DNA of 38,163 nucleotides from Chitinophagaceae bacterium (GTDB taxonomy: Bacteria; Bacteroidota; Bacteroidia; Chitinophagales; Chitinophagaceae). Shown here piece after piece: positions 1-10,700 of the stretch. The stretch's first letter is position 1. Each line of letters begins with the position of its first letter. A program made the translations under genes and the position numbers. The notes below the pieces were generated by a model, which saw only the letters and a program-made list of their open reading frames with translations, searched no databases and was not told where the DNA came from. The stretch is taken from contig CANEWJ010000008.1 in the NCBI GenBank assembly GCA_947442625.1, positions 1 through 38,163 on the forward strand. The letters are read 5' to 3'.

Positions 1-991
1 CAAATGGAAAAAGTTTGTTTACACCGTCATGGCCAGGTCATTCAATCACCTCAGCAACAAGGCTGAGTACAAGCCAGATTCAGTGATCAAATACGCATTA
101 TTGGGCATCAATGCAAATAATGACAATGCCACTTGTAAGTTTGCCAACACAGGCATCACAGGCACTTCCAACTTCTATGGGCCTGTCAGGAATAATGCAG
201 GTGCATTGCGCCAAACAGAATACATCGCCAACCTCATGAACGGATTGAACTCCCGTTTCACGGGTGTTACAGATCCCAGATCTTTCTATATGCTGAGGGA
301 AAACACCAATGGAACCATCAGGGGAATCAAACCAAACAGAGGAGCAAGCGGATTGGTTACAGCAGACCAACCACAAAGCTTCTGGGGTCAGGCATTCAGT
401 TCAGCTGCTGCGCCTACATCTGATGCAACCTGTCGTTATATCTTCAAGAACGGTTCGCCATTCCCCATCATTACTGCGAGCGAAAACAAGTTCATGCTGG
501 CCGAGGCCTATCTCCGCAAAGGAGATCGCGCTTCTGCCAGAACAGCCTATGCAGATGGCATCAGCCTCAACATAGACCATTTGAACACAGACTATAATGC
601 CGGCGTACCAGCACCCAGGCTGATGACGCCCGCCATCAAAGCTGCGTTTCTGGCCAACCCTGTTGTAGTGCCTCCGGCAGCATCGCTTTCCTTGAGCCAT
701 ATCATGCTGCAGAAATACATAGCCCTCTATGGTTTTGGGATGCACGAAACCTGGGTTGACATGAGAAGATTTCACTACACAGATCTGGACCCCTCAACTG
801 GTGTTCAGGTATATGCTGATTTTGTAACGCCCTCAGGTATCGATCTTTTCATCAACAACAGCAATAAGTTGGCTTACAGAGCGAGACCCCGTTTCAACTC
901 AGAGTATCTCTATAATGTTGCTGAACTGACAAGGATTGGCGCCATTGCCCTTGATTACCATACCAAAGAACAATGGTTCTCTCTGAAATAG
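1..991 (+). CDS. SusD/RagB-like outer-membrane lipoprotein, C-terminal part (SusD-like_2 type)
   Basis: The reading frame is open from base 2, before the first ATG at 29, so the gene is cut by the window edge and its lipoprotein signal is missing. The first residues (WKKFVYTVMARSF) resemble the helix found mid-protein in SusD homologues. Further on are a TPR-like helix (ENKFMLAEAYLRKGDRASA) and the segment QKYIALYGFGMHETWVDMRR, typical of the SusD-like_2 branch. SusD proteins are surface lipoproteins that bind substrate over a SusC TonB-dependent pore in the outer membrane. The partner susC would be expected just upstream, outside the window. A lipoprotein gene follows 23 bp downstream, probably in the same transcript. 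The substrate cannot be read from the sequence. Family assignment is confident; the subfamily is less so. Confidence 0.85.
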   Translation, partial: KWKKFVYTVMARSFNHLSNKAEYKPDSVIKYALLGINANNDNATCKFANTGITGTSNFYGPVRNNAGALRQTEYIANLMNGLNSRFTGVTDPRSFYMLRENTNGTIRGIKPNRGASGLVTADQPQSFWGQAFSSAAAPTSDATCRYIFKNGSPFPIITASENKFMLAEAYLRKGDRASARTAYADGISLNIDHLNTDYNAGVPAPRLMTPAIKAAFLANPVVVPPAASLSLSHIMLQKYIALYGFGMHETWVDMRRFHYTDLDPSTGVQVYADFVTPSGIDLFINNSNKLAYRARPRFNSEYLYNVAELTRIGAIALDYHTKEQWFSLK

Positions 992-1014
992 ATCACCAGA
1001 CTAAAATCATCATC

Positions 1015-1758
1015 ATGAAATTTTCAATGAACATCAAATCAATCACCATAGCCCTTGTGTGCATGATCATGCTGGGGGGTTGTGAGAAAGAATACAAGTC
1101 ACTACTTACAGAACAGACCAACCTTGGCAACACGGCTTTTGTGAAGTTTCACAATGCCATCATCAATTCCAACAGGACCTATATCTATTCAGACCTGGTT
1201 CCCCTGAATGGTGCTACCATCGCCTATGGTGGTTTGTTCCCGAGCCTGTCTCCATCCTACGCTGCTTTGGCTGCTGGAACCAGGGCCATTGCCATCAGGG
1301 ATACGCTTACACCAAGCACACAATACCCCATCAGCTTCAGTGCGCCAATGGTTGGGGGCAGCTACTATACCATTTTTGCTTACGATTCATTGAACGCCCC
1401 AAAATTTAGGCTGATCCAAGACAATATCCAGGTGTTCAATGATACGGCTGCAAGAATCAGGTTTGCCAACTTTCCTTTCAGCACAACAGCAATACCCAAC
1501 GTAGATATTTTCTCACAAAAACAGCAGGCAAATCTTTTCACCAACATCAGTACCGCTGCTGTTACTGATTTCATTTCATTCAGGGCTAACTTCAGCGACA
1601 CCTTGTATGTTCGTCCAACGGGTACTACAAACAATCTGACCCAATTGAACGGATTGGTGGCCACTGCCAAAAGAAACTATACCGTTATTTTCAGGGGAAG
1701 CTACCGCACAACTACAGGTGCTACCGCAAGAACATTGGCATCCTTCCTGAGTTATTGA
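1015..1758 (+). CDS. DUF4397-like lipoprotein
   Basis: This 247-aa protein starts with a lipoprotein signal, hydrophobic residues followed by IMLGGC with Cys23 as the lipidated residue. An in-frame ATG at 973 lies inside the preceding gene, so the ATG at 1015, directly before the signal peptide, is preferred. The body is rich in Thr, Ser, Asn and aromatic residues. It shows two related beta-rich segments (AFVKFHNAIINSN and ARIRFANFPFSTTAIPNVDIF) and ends with a YTVIFRG strand, a pattern typical of DUF4397 proteins, which are beta-sandwich exported proteins of unknown role. It lies 23 bp after the SusD-like gene and is closed by a strong terminator, so it is probably an accessory surface lipoprotein of that uptake locus. 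The DUF assignment is by eye. Confidence 0.75.
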   Translation: MKFSMNIKSITIALVCMIMLGGCEKEYKSLLTEQTNLGNTAFVKFHNAIINSNRTYIYSDLVPLNGATIAYGGLFPSLSPSYAALAAGTRAIAIRDTLTPSTQYPISFSAPMVGGSYYTIFAYDSLNAPKFRLIQDNIQVFNDTAARIRFANFPFSTTAIPNVDIFSQKQQANLFTNISTAAVTDFISFRANFSDTLYVRPTGTTNNLTQLNGLVATAKRNYTVIFRGSYRTTTGATARTLASFLSY

Positions 1759-1785
1759 TTTGATATCAGGGTTGATTTTTAATAC

Positions 1786-1818
1786 GAGCGCCGCGGGTAT
1801 CCCGCGGCGCTCTTTTTT
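1786..1818 (+). terminator. Strong intrinsic terminator after the DUF4397 lipoprotein gene
   Basis: A perfect 12-bp GC-rich stem (1786-1797 paired with 1801-1812, arms GAGCGCCGCGGG and CCCGCGGCGCTC) has a 3-base loop TAT and is followed by six T (1813-1818). The T-run touches the stop codon of the convergent gene ending at 1817. On the minus strand the hairpin is not followed by a T-run, so it mainly serves the plus-strand genes, though it could also slow incoming minus-strand transcription. Confidence 0.88.
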
Positions 1819-4594
1819 ATCGCAAAATTGTAACGTATCCGGGTCGCCTTGGGCTGCCATCACCGAGATCAATCACATAATAATACGTACCGGCAGGCAT
1901 GGGCGCACCATTCCGGGTTCCATTCCATGCAACAGCATACCCAACAGATTGATAGATGATTTGCCCGGCAGTATTGTACACTTCCATCCGACAATTTTTA
2001 TACTGTGCCAGAAAAAGGATTTTCCAGGTATCATTGATGCCATCCCCGTTGGGCGTAAATGTGTTGGGGATGTCTATCGCTGACAAGACAATTACTTGCA
2101 GTGTATCCTTGGCAGCACAACCAGTTTGTGTGTCGGTGGCCTGTACAGTATAGACCATATCGACATCTGGTGAGCACAAAGGATTGAGCAAGTTAACCTG
2201 GTTTAAAAAAGTGGATGGGCTCCAAACAAATTGGTACTGGATGGGATTGGGAATACTTGCCTGTAGCGGGGCAGCACTTCCTTTCTTGATATACAGATCA
2301 GGGCCAGCACTGATCATGGGTGCGCTGTTGATGGATGGTATCGCATGCAACGCGGTATCACTGGTACAGCCCTGGTCAAATGCAATCCAATGCTTTACAG
2401 AAAACCCTTTCATTGCTTTTTTGTATGCGTATGCTGCCAGGTGGCTGGACTTGTTGCTGAACCGCTGCCCATCGCCAAAGTCCCAAAACCAGGTTACCCC
2501 TGTATTTGATCCAGATGGAATGGAGGAAACAAACTGTATGGTGCTGTCAACACAAGGCTTCCCATTCTTCGTTACTGCCACTGCAGACAGGTCAACAACA
2601 AGCACTGAAGCTACTGTATCAGCCATACAGCCATTGTCTGTCAACACAGCATATCGAATGATCTTGTTGCCCGCAGTAGTAAAGATTTTTTTTGCATCCC
2701 TGGCATTCCCCTGGCTTCCGTCAGGAAAATCCCATTGGTGGGAAACCACAGTAAAACCTTGGGCATTGTTGGTTCCAATGAAACTGGCTTCTTTGCCCAT
2801 GCAAAGGACAGCCGGCGCAGTGATAGCAGGCCTGGGACCATCCCTTACCACCACCTGGATGACGGTATCTTCTGTCTTGCTACAGTTGTCAAGATCCGAA
2901 GAGGCATAGGTAACTGGAATGCTATAATTTCCTGCACCAGAAAATTTGAGATCAGCTGTAACACTGTAGCCATAATACTTTCTGCCAAAAACCAAGGCAG
3001 AATCTATTGGGGCAGGATTGTTGATGATGGAATCGGCCTTGATGTTAAGGCCAGCTGCCTTGCTGAATTTCCAGTGTATCCTGTTCAACTTATAGGCTAC
3101 TTTGATACTGGCTTTGAAGGGAGTGTTGATGCATGTAAATGAATCTACACCAGGCAAAATACTTTTGGTATTTTTTATGGTGGCGTAGGCATTCAGGTTG
3201 TTTACACGTGTGCCAACATTGTAGCCATAGCTTTCATAATAGCCCAGCCCAAAGACCATGCCATTGAATGCACTGTCGCATGAAACATTGTGCTGTCCGG
3301 CGGCTCCCAGCAAACGGACAACCGCAACAGCATAATCATTTTTGACGGGATGGCGGATGACGTTGAGCGGATCAACAGTTTTCCCATCCACCCGCAAAGA
3401 GGAAATTCCTGCAGCAGGAAGCAGAAGACTCACATAATTGAAGTCGATGTATTGGTTCCTGGTTTTATAAAAAGTAACATTTTTTATGCCCTGCTCAAAG
3501 GGGCTCAAATAAAACATTTCAGGGTCACCATAGGGGTTGGTGGCATCACTTGCACAGGCATTGGAGGAGGGCATAAACTGTGCAACAAGGATGGGCTTGT
3601 CAGCCTCAATATAATCACCAGAATTGCTGGAAAATTCATAGTAGAAATTATTGATCAACCCGGTCATCAAGGTTCCATTTCTTTTTACAACGGTGGAAGG
3701 ATCTTGCACAACCACCCTGTAAATATTTAAAAATGGTGTTACCAGGTCTGAGTTGGCATTGGCCAGGGTATGATAGGTCAGGTAGCGGGTGCCCCAGGTA
3801 TTGGAGGGGAAAACCTGCTGCTGCATGATGTCTCCTCCGTTTCCAAAACACAGTGTATTGCGGCTGGATCCAGAAAATACTGCCACTGGATGACATTTTC
3901 CATCACTGCCCGCAATGGAAAGAATCTTGCTTCCAGTCATGTCTACGCCACTGTCATAGCGAAGACGTTTCCCAAACAGATTGAAGATTTCTCCCCTTTT
4001 GAGATCGACTGTAAATGGCTGACCAGCTGGGCGTCCACTTTCAGTAGTGCCTGAAGGGATGACCTCGATTCTCGTGTTGTCTTCCGGTGCAACAACATAA
4101 AACCAGGAATGGCTATAATCCACATTGGATACCTGTTTGCAATTGACGGAATAATAATTGTATCCATAGGTTTCACTGGGCATGACCATCATGGCGCCGG
4201 AAGAGTTCAGTCCGTACTGGTGCGCATTCAATACAACCGGCACGTCAGCCTTTACATGAATGCCCCTGTTGAAAATTCCCTCCCCTGTTAACCTTGCATC
4301 CTGCAAACCAGTTTTGGGAATGACAACCGATGCATCTACGCTGTTGGCAGGAATAACCACCGTTTGGCTCCAGCCATTTCCGGGTATGGAAACCACAACG
4401 GTTGCCGGCAAAACAGTTGAGATGTACAATACAAGGGTCTGGCTGTTGTTGCCAGCAGTTGGATTGAACATCACATTGTGACCATAGCCCAACCAGAACT
4501 CCTTTCCGCGGTTGGACCGGTCTTGTGCCAGCAAGGTGCCAACAGACTGAGTCAGCAAAAATAAGATCATGAAAATTGTGCGAACCATTTGCAT
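1817..4594 (-). CDS. T9SS-exported IgGFc-binding-like / PKD surface protein (paralogue B, two PKD modules)
   Basis: The protein has 925 aa. A signal peptide (cleavage near LLA/QDRS, residue 23) leads into the motif GKEFWLGYG (30-38), the hallmark start of the bacterial IgGFc-binding N-terminal domain, which fills roughly residues 25-470. Two PKD-type modules follow (WDFPDGSQG near nt 2730 and WFWDFGDGQ near nt 2480). The last ~90 residues form a type-B T9SS sorting domain: NTFTPNGDGINDTW, VYNTAGQIIY and a terminal VTILR strand. The product is therefore predicted to cross the outer membrane through the gliding/Por secretion system and act at the surface. It starts 11 bp after a close paralogue and is probably cotranscribed with it. 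A second ATG at 4588 is an alternative start. The IgGFc name reflects homology to mammalian FCGBP; binding of antibody is not implied. Confidence 0.9.
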   Translation of the reverse strand: MQMVRTIFMILFLLTQSVGTLLAQDRSNRGKEFWLGYGHNVMFNPTAGNNSQTLVLYISTVLPATVVVSIPGNGWSQTVVIPANSVDASVVIPKTGLQDARLTGEGIFNRGIHVKADVPVVLNAHQYGLNSSGAMMVMPSETYGYNYYSVNCKQVSNVDYSHSWFYVVAPEDNTRIEVIPSGTTESGRPAGQPFTVDLKRGEIFNLFGKRLRYDSGVDMTGSKILSIAGSDGKCHPVAVFSGSSRNTLCFGNGGDIMQQQVFPSNTWGTRYLTYHTLANANSDLVTPFLNIYRVVVQDPSTVVKRNGTLMTGLINNFYYEFSSNSGDYIEADKPILVAQFMPSSNACASDATNPYGDPEMFYLSPFEQGIKNVTFYKTRNQYIDFNYVSLLLPAAGISSLRVDGKTVDPLNVIRHPVKNDYAVAVVRLLGAAGQHNVSCDSAFNGMVFGLGYYESYGYNVGTRVNNLNAYATIKNTKSILPGVDSFTCINTPFKASIKVAYKLNRIHWKFSKAAGLNIKADSIINNPAPIDSALVFGRKYYGYSVTADLKFSGAGNYSIPVTYASSDLDNCSKTEDTVIQVVVRDGPRPAITAPAVLCMGKEASFIGTNNAQGFTVVSHQWDFPDGSQGNARDAKKIFTTAGNKIIRYAVLTDNGCMADTVASVLVVDLSAVAVTKNGKPCVDSTIQFVSSIPSGSNTGVTWFWDFGDGQRFSNKSSHLAAYAYKKAMKGFSVKHWIAFDQGCTSDTALHAIPSINSAPMISAGPDLYIKKGSAAPLQASIPNPIQYQFVWSPSTFLNQVNLLNPLCSPDVDMVYTVQATDTQTGCAAKDTLQVIVLSAIDIPNTFTPNGDGINDTWKILFLAQYKNCRMEVYNTAGQIIYQSVGYAVAWNGTRNGAPMPAGTYYYVIDLGDGSPRRPGYVTILR

Positions 4595-4605
4595 TGATCA
4601 GGCAG

Positions 4606-7600
4606 TTATCGAAGGATGGTTACATATCCTGCTATTCTCTTGCTTCCGTCACCAAGATCGATCACATAATAATATGTCCCATCCGGCATCTTGGCTCCAT
4701 TCCTTTTTCCATCCCATGGAACACTGTATCCATAAGACCTGAAGATGACCTGACCCGCAGTATTGTAAATGTCTATCTGTGCATTCCTGTACTGGTTGAG
4801 GAAACGGATATCCCATGTATCATTGACCCCATCCCCATTGGGCGTAAACGTATTGGGAATGTCTACATCAGAGAGGAGAAAAACTTTCACAGTATCGGCA
4901 GCACTGCAAAGGGTCTGGTTGTTAACAGCAAACAACAGGTAAGTGACGTTTGCATCAGGTTTACATATGGGGTTCTGGGTATTGGGTTTGTCCAGGTATT
5001 GTGCAGGCGTCCAAAGAAAAGAATAAGCGGCAGGATTGGAAATACTTGCGTCCATTGTTACAGCATTCCCTTTCTTGATGTATTTGTCTGTACCCGCATT
5101 GATGGCCGGTGGAGGATGGATGATGACAGACTTGTTGAAAGGTGCTGAACCACACCCTTCTTTGCTGGTGACCACCAGGGATGCCGTATAGGTTTTGGGG
5201 GAAAGATAGCGATGCTTGTAGGGGGATGGCTTGCTTACCTGCCTTCCATCTCCCAAATCAAGCTTCCAGGAACTGATATTGCCAAGGTTGTTGGGCTGAA
5301 AATTGATCAGGGACCCTATGCAAAAGCTGTCTGCAGCAATGCTCATGTCTGCAACCGGAGGAGCATTAACAACAGGAACATTCTTTGTTGTGGTATCGCT
5401 GTTGCAACCCTGGTCCAATACCACCCAATGCTTCACAGGAATGTTGGAACTGGCCACCTTGTATTGGTGAGATCCTATATGGGTTGACTTGCTGCTGGCC
5501 TTTTGGCCATCACCAAAATCCCAGTACCAGGTGGCTGAAACACCCTGACCATTGGGTATGGAAGAGGCAAAGGAAAGGCTGCTGTCTATACAAGGCTTTC
5601 CGCTGATGGCAAAGGTCAATGCAGAAGGATCGGATACAAAAAGTTTTTTCAGGGTATCAGCAGAACAACCGTTGTCAGCAATGACAATCAGCTTGATGGG
5701 TTTATCGCCCCCTTGCTGGAAGATCCTGGTCACATCCTTGGTGTCCGCCTTGCTGCCATCGGGAAACTCCCATTTGTATCCCACGATAGTAAATCCTGCC
5801 ACGGTGTTGGTACCGCTCAGGCTGACGGTATTCCCAATGCAACTGACTGCAGGCAAGGCATAATCCGCCCTTGGTCCATTTTTTACGGTTACCACAACAA
5901 CGGTATCTCTTTTTTGATCGCATTTGTCAATGTCATCAGCAAAATAGGTCACCGGAATTTTGAACTGCCCCGTAGTGGAAAGCTTCAGGTATTGGCCATA
6001 GGTGTATGTATAATAATTCCTTCCAAATATTTTGGTTACCGCCACAGGTACCGGAGCAATCACAGTGGAGTCTTTGGTGATATTGAGTGCCGGCACCGCA
6101 CTCAGCCTCCATTTGATGGAACTGAGCTTGTACGCCACCCTGATGCTGGGATTGAACTCCGTACCCAAACAGGTTGAAGAATCTGCTGTAGCCTGGTTGC
6201 TGTAGCGGTTCTTGATGCTGGTATAGGCATCCAGGTTGTTGAGCAATGTTCCGGCATTGTATCCATAGCTTTCAAACAACCCTATGCCATACACCGTTGC
6301 ATTGAAAATTGAATCTGAGCTCACCGTATGCTGCGCTGCTGCTCCCAATATCCTGCCCACAGCAACGGAGTAGCCGGGAATCCTGGGATGAGGAATGATG
6401 TTCTCTGGCGGAATAGCAACGCCATCAAGCTTCAAGGAAGAGATGCCCCCTGTGGGGATATAAATGCTCACATAGACATAATCTATGTATGACTTGCGTG
6501 TGGTATAAAACAAAATAGATTTTTGACCCTGTTCAATCGGGCTCAGATAGATCATTTCCGGATCTCCATAACTGATGCTGTTCATGGTAGCACACTCATT
6601 GGCGTTGGGGGTATACTGTGCAACCATGATGGGCTTGTCAGCCTCAATAAAGTCTCCCGTCTTGCTGTTGAATTCATAGTAGAAATTCTTGACAAGTCCG
6701 GTCATCACCACCCCATTGCGTTTGACAACGGTTGTAGGATCCAAGACACAGACCCGGTAAAAATTCATAAAGGGGGCCTTTACATCGGTTTGCGTATTGC
6801 TGATCATGTGATAGGTGAGGTAACGGGTGCCCCAGGCCTGGGATGGGAAAATTTGCTGTCCCATGTATTCACCGCCATCGCCCCGGCAAAGCCGGATACC
6901 CCCAGAACCTGAAAAAAGCGCAATGGGATGACAGTTTCCATCGCCTCCCGGCACAGAAACCACCTTGCTGCCCGTCATGTCCTTGCTGGCCTGGTACAAC
7001 AAAGAGCCGGAACCCAGCTTCCCCATTACACTATAGATTTCTCCTTTGTTGAGTGTAATGGTATAGGATTGACCAGGAAGCCATCCCAAACGGGTTGTAT
7101 CTGAGGGGGTGATCAGTATTTTGGTACTGTCTTCCGGGGCAACCACAAAGAACCAGGAATACCACTCTGGTCCATTTTGTACCGTTGTACTGTAACTGCC
7201 CGGAGGATTTGAACCTGATTGTGTTTGGGCATAGTTGACTGAATAATATGTATACCCATAGGTTTCTACGGGCATCAGCATGGTAGCCCCAGATACCATC
7301 GTATTGTATTGGTGTGCATATATCGCTACGGGTACATCGCTTTTTATCTGGATTCCTTTCTTGAACAGCCCTTCTCCCGTAATCCTGGCATCTTCAGGTC
7401 CGGTTTTGGGAACAATCACCGAAAAATCTACTGTGTTTGACGGAATGGCAAAGGTTCTGGTCCAGCCAGTACTGTTGATGGAAACCGTAACATTGGCCGC
7501 CTGAGAAGCACTGATATAGAGTTGAAGTTCCTGTCCATTGACAGGAGACTCATTGTTGAAACTGTAATTGAAACCATATCCCAGCCAAAACTCCTTTCCC

Positions 7601-7680
7601 CAATTCGATTTGTCTTGTGCTGCAATTGCATTGCAAGCAAAAAGCAAAAGGATTAGAAAATAGTGCCTGGTTCTGCGCAT
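4606..7680 (-). CDS. T9SS-exported IgGFc-binding-like / PKD surface protein (paralogue A, three PKD modules)
   Basis: The 1024-aa protein is counted from ATG at 7680; the frame extends three codons further to a TTG at 7689, which is less likely as a start. The signal peptide ends near NAIAAQ and is followed by GKEFWLGYG, the IgGFc-binding-type N-terminal domain. Three PKD modules come next (YKWEFPDGS near nt 5770, WYWDFGDGQ near nt 5520, WKLDLGDGR near nt 5250), then an Ig-like stretch beginning with INAGTDKYIKKG, then the type-B T9SS domain (NTFTPNGDGVNDTW to terminal VTILR). It is the first gene of a two-gene run with paralogue B, sharing domain order and long stretches of sequence. It is divergent from the propeller gene at 7797. 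PKD and Ig modules usually form stalks in Bacteroidota adhesins, so a binding or matrix role is inferred. The ligand is unknown. Confidence 0.9.
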   Translation of the reverse strand: MRRTRHYFLILLLFACNAIAAQDKSNWGKEFWLGYGFNYSFNNESPVNGQELQLYISASQAANVTVSINSTGWTRTFAIPSNTVDFSVIVPKTGPEDARITGEGLFKKGIQIKSDVPVAIYAHQYNTMVSGATMLMPVETYGYTYYSVNYAQTQSGSNPPGSYSTTVQNGPEWYSWFFVVAPEDSTKILITPSDTTRLGWLPGQSYTITLNKGEIYSVMGKLGSGSLLYQASKDMTGSKVVSVPGGDGNCHPIALFSGSGGIRLCRGDGGEYMGQQIFPSQAWGTRYLTYHMISNTQTDVKAPFMNFYRVCVLDPTTVVKRNGVVMTGLVKNFYYEFNSKTGDFIEADKPIMVAQYTPNANECATMNSISYGDPEMIYLSPIEQGQKSILFYTTRKSYIDYVYVSIYIPTGGISSLKLDGVAIPPENIIPHPRIPGYSVAVGRILGAAAQHTVSSDSIFNATVYGIGLFESYGYNAGTLLNNLDAYTSIKNRYSNQATADSSTCLGTEFNPSIRVAYKLSSIKWRLSAVPALNITKDSTVIAPVPVAVTKIFGRNYYTYTYGQYLKLSTTGQFKIPVTYFADDIDKCDQKRDTVVVVTVKNGPRADYALPAVSCIGNTVSLSGTNTVAGFTIVGYKWEFPDGSKADTKDVTRIFQQGGDKPIKLIVIADNGCSADTLKKLFVSDPSALTFAISGKPCIDSSLSFASSIPNGQGVSATWYWDFGDGQKASSKSTHIGSHQYKVASSNIPVKHWVVLDQGCNSDTTTKNVPVVNAPPVADMSIAADSFCIGSLINFQPNNLGNISSWKLDLGDGRQVSKPSPYKHRYLSPKTYTASLVVTSKEGCGSAPFNKSVIIHPPPAINAGTDKYIKKGNAVTMDASISNPAAYSFLWTPAQYLDKPNTQNPICKPDANVTYLLFAVNNQTLCSAADTVKVFLLSDVDIPNTFTPNGDGVNDTWDIRFLNQYRNAQIDIYNTAGQVIFRSYGYSVPWDGKRNGAKMPDGTYYYVIDLGDGSKRIAGYVTILR

Positions 7681-7721
7681 AGCTGGCAAATTTAAGCAAT
7701 CAGGGGTTGTTTTCTTAATAA

Positions 7722-7752
7722 TTTGTGAAAACTGAGAATTTTACTAACTTGG
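7722..7752 (+). promoter_or_regulatory. Candidate Bacteroidota-type promoter for the propeller-porP operon
   Basis: TTTG at 7722-7725 is followed after exactly 19 bases by TAACTTGG at 7745-7752. This matches the -33 TTTG / -7 TAnnTTTG layout of Bacteroidota housekeeping promoters with one mismatch. Transcription would begin near 7758, about 40 bases before the ATG at 7797. This also argues against the in-frame GTG at 7725 as a start codon, because it would lie inside the promoter. Confidence 0.4.
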
Positions 7753-7796
7753 GCGCTTTACGGGAATTAACCAATTCACAACCAAAACTGACCAAC

Positions 7797-10700
7797 ATGA
7801 TGAACCGACACTCCGCAAGGATGTTCCATCTCTTTTTTGCACTTTGTGCAATCCTTGTTTCAACCTTCGCCTCAGCACAAGGTACTTATGATACAAACAA
7901 ATGGCGTTTCAGCAATCCCAAACCCTTTGGATTCACCATCATTGACGTAGAATTCCTGGACGACAACAATATTCTTGGTGTTGGATCAGAAGGCGGAATT
8001 GCCAGGTCTGCAGATGGTGGAAAAAGCTGGACCTATGGGGCTTTCACCTTTCCAACAGCAGCTGGGCCAATCACCAGACCTTCTTTCAATGATATACATG
8101 CTGTTAACACAACCATTGCCTACGCAGTAGGCACAGGTGGTGCCATGGTCAAAACAACCGATGGCGGAAAGACCTGGAACCTGGTGAGAACACCATTGTT
8201 CAACAAGGGGAGAAACATCAATGCCGTCTGGTTTGTTAACAAGGATACCGGATACATTGGTGGTCAGCACAATACGCCCGATTCCCTGCCAAAATTGTAT
8301 TTCACCAGAAATGGCGGGAATACCTGGGATTCAATGGCTGCCCCCATGGGTGGCAAATCAAGGATTGGCTATGTGAACAATCCCAGCCTGGCACCCATCA
8401 TCATTAATGTTACCGCAAAAGACAAGGAAATTTATGCCATCCAGTTTGTCAATGACAGGCTTGGATATGTTTCTGGTTCTGGCCTAAGTACATTTGAACG
8501 CCATCCTGCTGTATCGGCTACAGGAATACCCAATGGTACAACGACTTCAAGCGGATCCCACCATTCAAGTTTGCTCTGGAAGTTTGACAATGGCACGCTC
8601 ACCGACTATTCAACCTCTAAAGAAAGACTGGGGTATAATGGCGTTCCTGCAGGAGCCGTAACCAATACTACCCGCTACGGATCACCTGGAAACAGTACCC
8701 AAACCATGAGGGCACTGCATATCATCAATGACTCAACTGTTCTGATGATGTCTTTCAACAACAATATTGTACTCAGGGTGCAAACCGGCAGAAACGACAG
8801 TACAGCCAATGTGGCTGTTCCAGGAAGATTTGAAAAAGGGCGGTACACAACACTGAACTTCCCCTTCCCTCCCGTAAACCCAATTGTATCCATTCCCAGG
8901 GTTCAAACATTGTTGATCTCTAACCCTTACAGGATTGTAAGAGCCCCGAATGGCAAACTGCATGCACCAGGTAATTTTGGACTGATGGCCACTTCAACCG
9001 ACAATGGCGTAAACTGGAGAATGGAGGGTTCACTGCCACAGGGTAAAAACTTCAGTGGAAATGGAACCTGGGCCATGGACATTTCTCCCAGCGGAAAATT
9101 CCTGACCATGGGAACTTTCGGAGTCTGCGCTGATTCCAGTGCCGGTGGAAAATGGGCAACCAATTATGAAACCACTCCTGCATCAGCCAGCTATTTTGAG
9201 ATTGAATTCGCAGACTGTAACAATGGTATTGCTACTGGTGGTGGATCAGTAACCGTTACAACAGATGGCGGTAAAACATGGACTGACAAGGTGAGGCGTG
9301 ATTTTGCCAACCTGAACATCAACATCACTGCCCTTGCCTATCCTGCTGTTGACAAGGCTTATTTTGCAACCAATGCAGGCTCCCTTTACCGTTCATTAGA
9401 CAAGGGAACCACCATGGATCCTCTTTACTCCAATCCCAACCTACAACTTCAGGATGTTGTGGCCTTTGGTAAGGATACTGTGATTGTTGTTGCCTCAAGC
9501 GCCTTCAGCGTTGCGGCAGCCAGCCGTACTTCGAATATCATCAGGTCTATCAACAATGGCGCATCATGGCAGGTGATTGGCGGGTTCCCCGTAGGATCAA
9601 CCGCTCCAACCATGAGCAAGATCTTCTTCCCCAGCAATACCATTGGATATGTATCAGGAAACAGGGGTGCTGTTTACAAGACTACGAATGGAGGAACCAC
9701 ATGGACCAACATCAGCCCATTCCCGGCTTTGAACGCTACCATGAACTATACCGAGATTTTTGCCCTGGACAACAATACTGTTTTTGTTACAGGAAACGGA
9801 TTCCCCAGAAAGGTGGTATACAAATCTGTTAATGGTGGAACCACCTGGACAGATATCACCAACAACCTGGCAACCCTTCCTGTTGGAAACCTGAATGCCA
9901 TCCTCATGCATGATGTCAACAATGGTTACATTGGAACACCTGGTACAATGGTATCAACCAATAATGGTGGCGCTACCTGGAACATGGAGATTCCTCCAAC
10001 CGGCAATATTTTTGAAACAATGGCCTTTGCACCAAAGACTGTACCTGCAGGAACACCCGTAGCCAACAGAAGATTGTTTGTTACAGGTGTAAACATCAGT
10101 GGTGCTCCAATGATGGAGTTTGGTGATACAACACTCCTGAAAGTTTCCACCACTGAAACCTCAACACCATCATGTACCAATATCAACAATGGAACCATCA
10201 CAGTAACCGCAATCGGTGGCATTGCCCCTTACAGCTACAGCCTGAACGGCGGTGCATTCCAATCATCGAATGTATTGACTGGTGCTGCAGCAGGAAACAA
10301 TACCGTCATCATCAGGGATAATGCTTGTGAGTCGATCTCAAAAACAGTTATCCTGGCCGCCATACCTTCCCCAGTTGTAAATGCAGGACCAGACAAGGTG
10401 ATTGTTGCCGGAGATGAAGTCGGTCTCTGGGGTTCTTCTGCAGCAACGCCCAGGTCGATTGCATGGACCCCAGCTACGAACATTGTATCAGGTGCATCAT
10501 CATTCACAACATATGTAAATCCTCCAACCACTACTACCTATAAACTCACCGTTGTTGATGACGCCACAGGTTGTTCAGGCAGCGATGATGCATTGGTGAC
10601 CGTTGCTCCCTATTGTATTGCAGTGAAAAATGCCTTCACACCCAATGGTGATGGCCAGAACGACAGGTGGCTGGTAACCAATGGTGGTGCTTGTACCAAA

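Noticed and set aside
7687-7694. Perfect minus-strand TAAATTTG (-7 consensus) just before paralogue A
   Set aside because: It would start transcription at about the ATG (7680), and no TTTG lies 19-21 bases upstream, so it is probably chance in AT-rich DNA.
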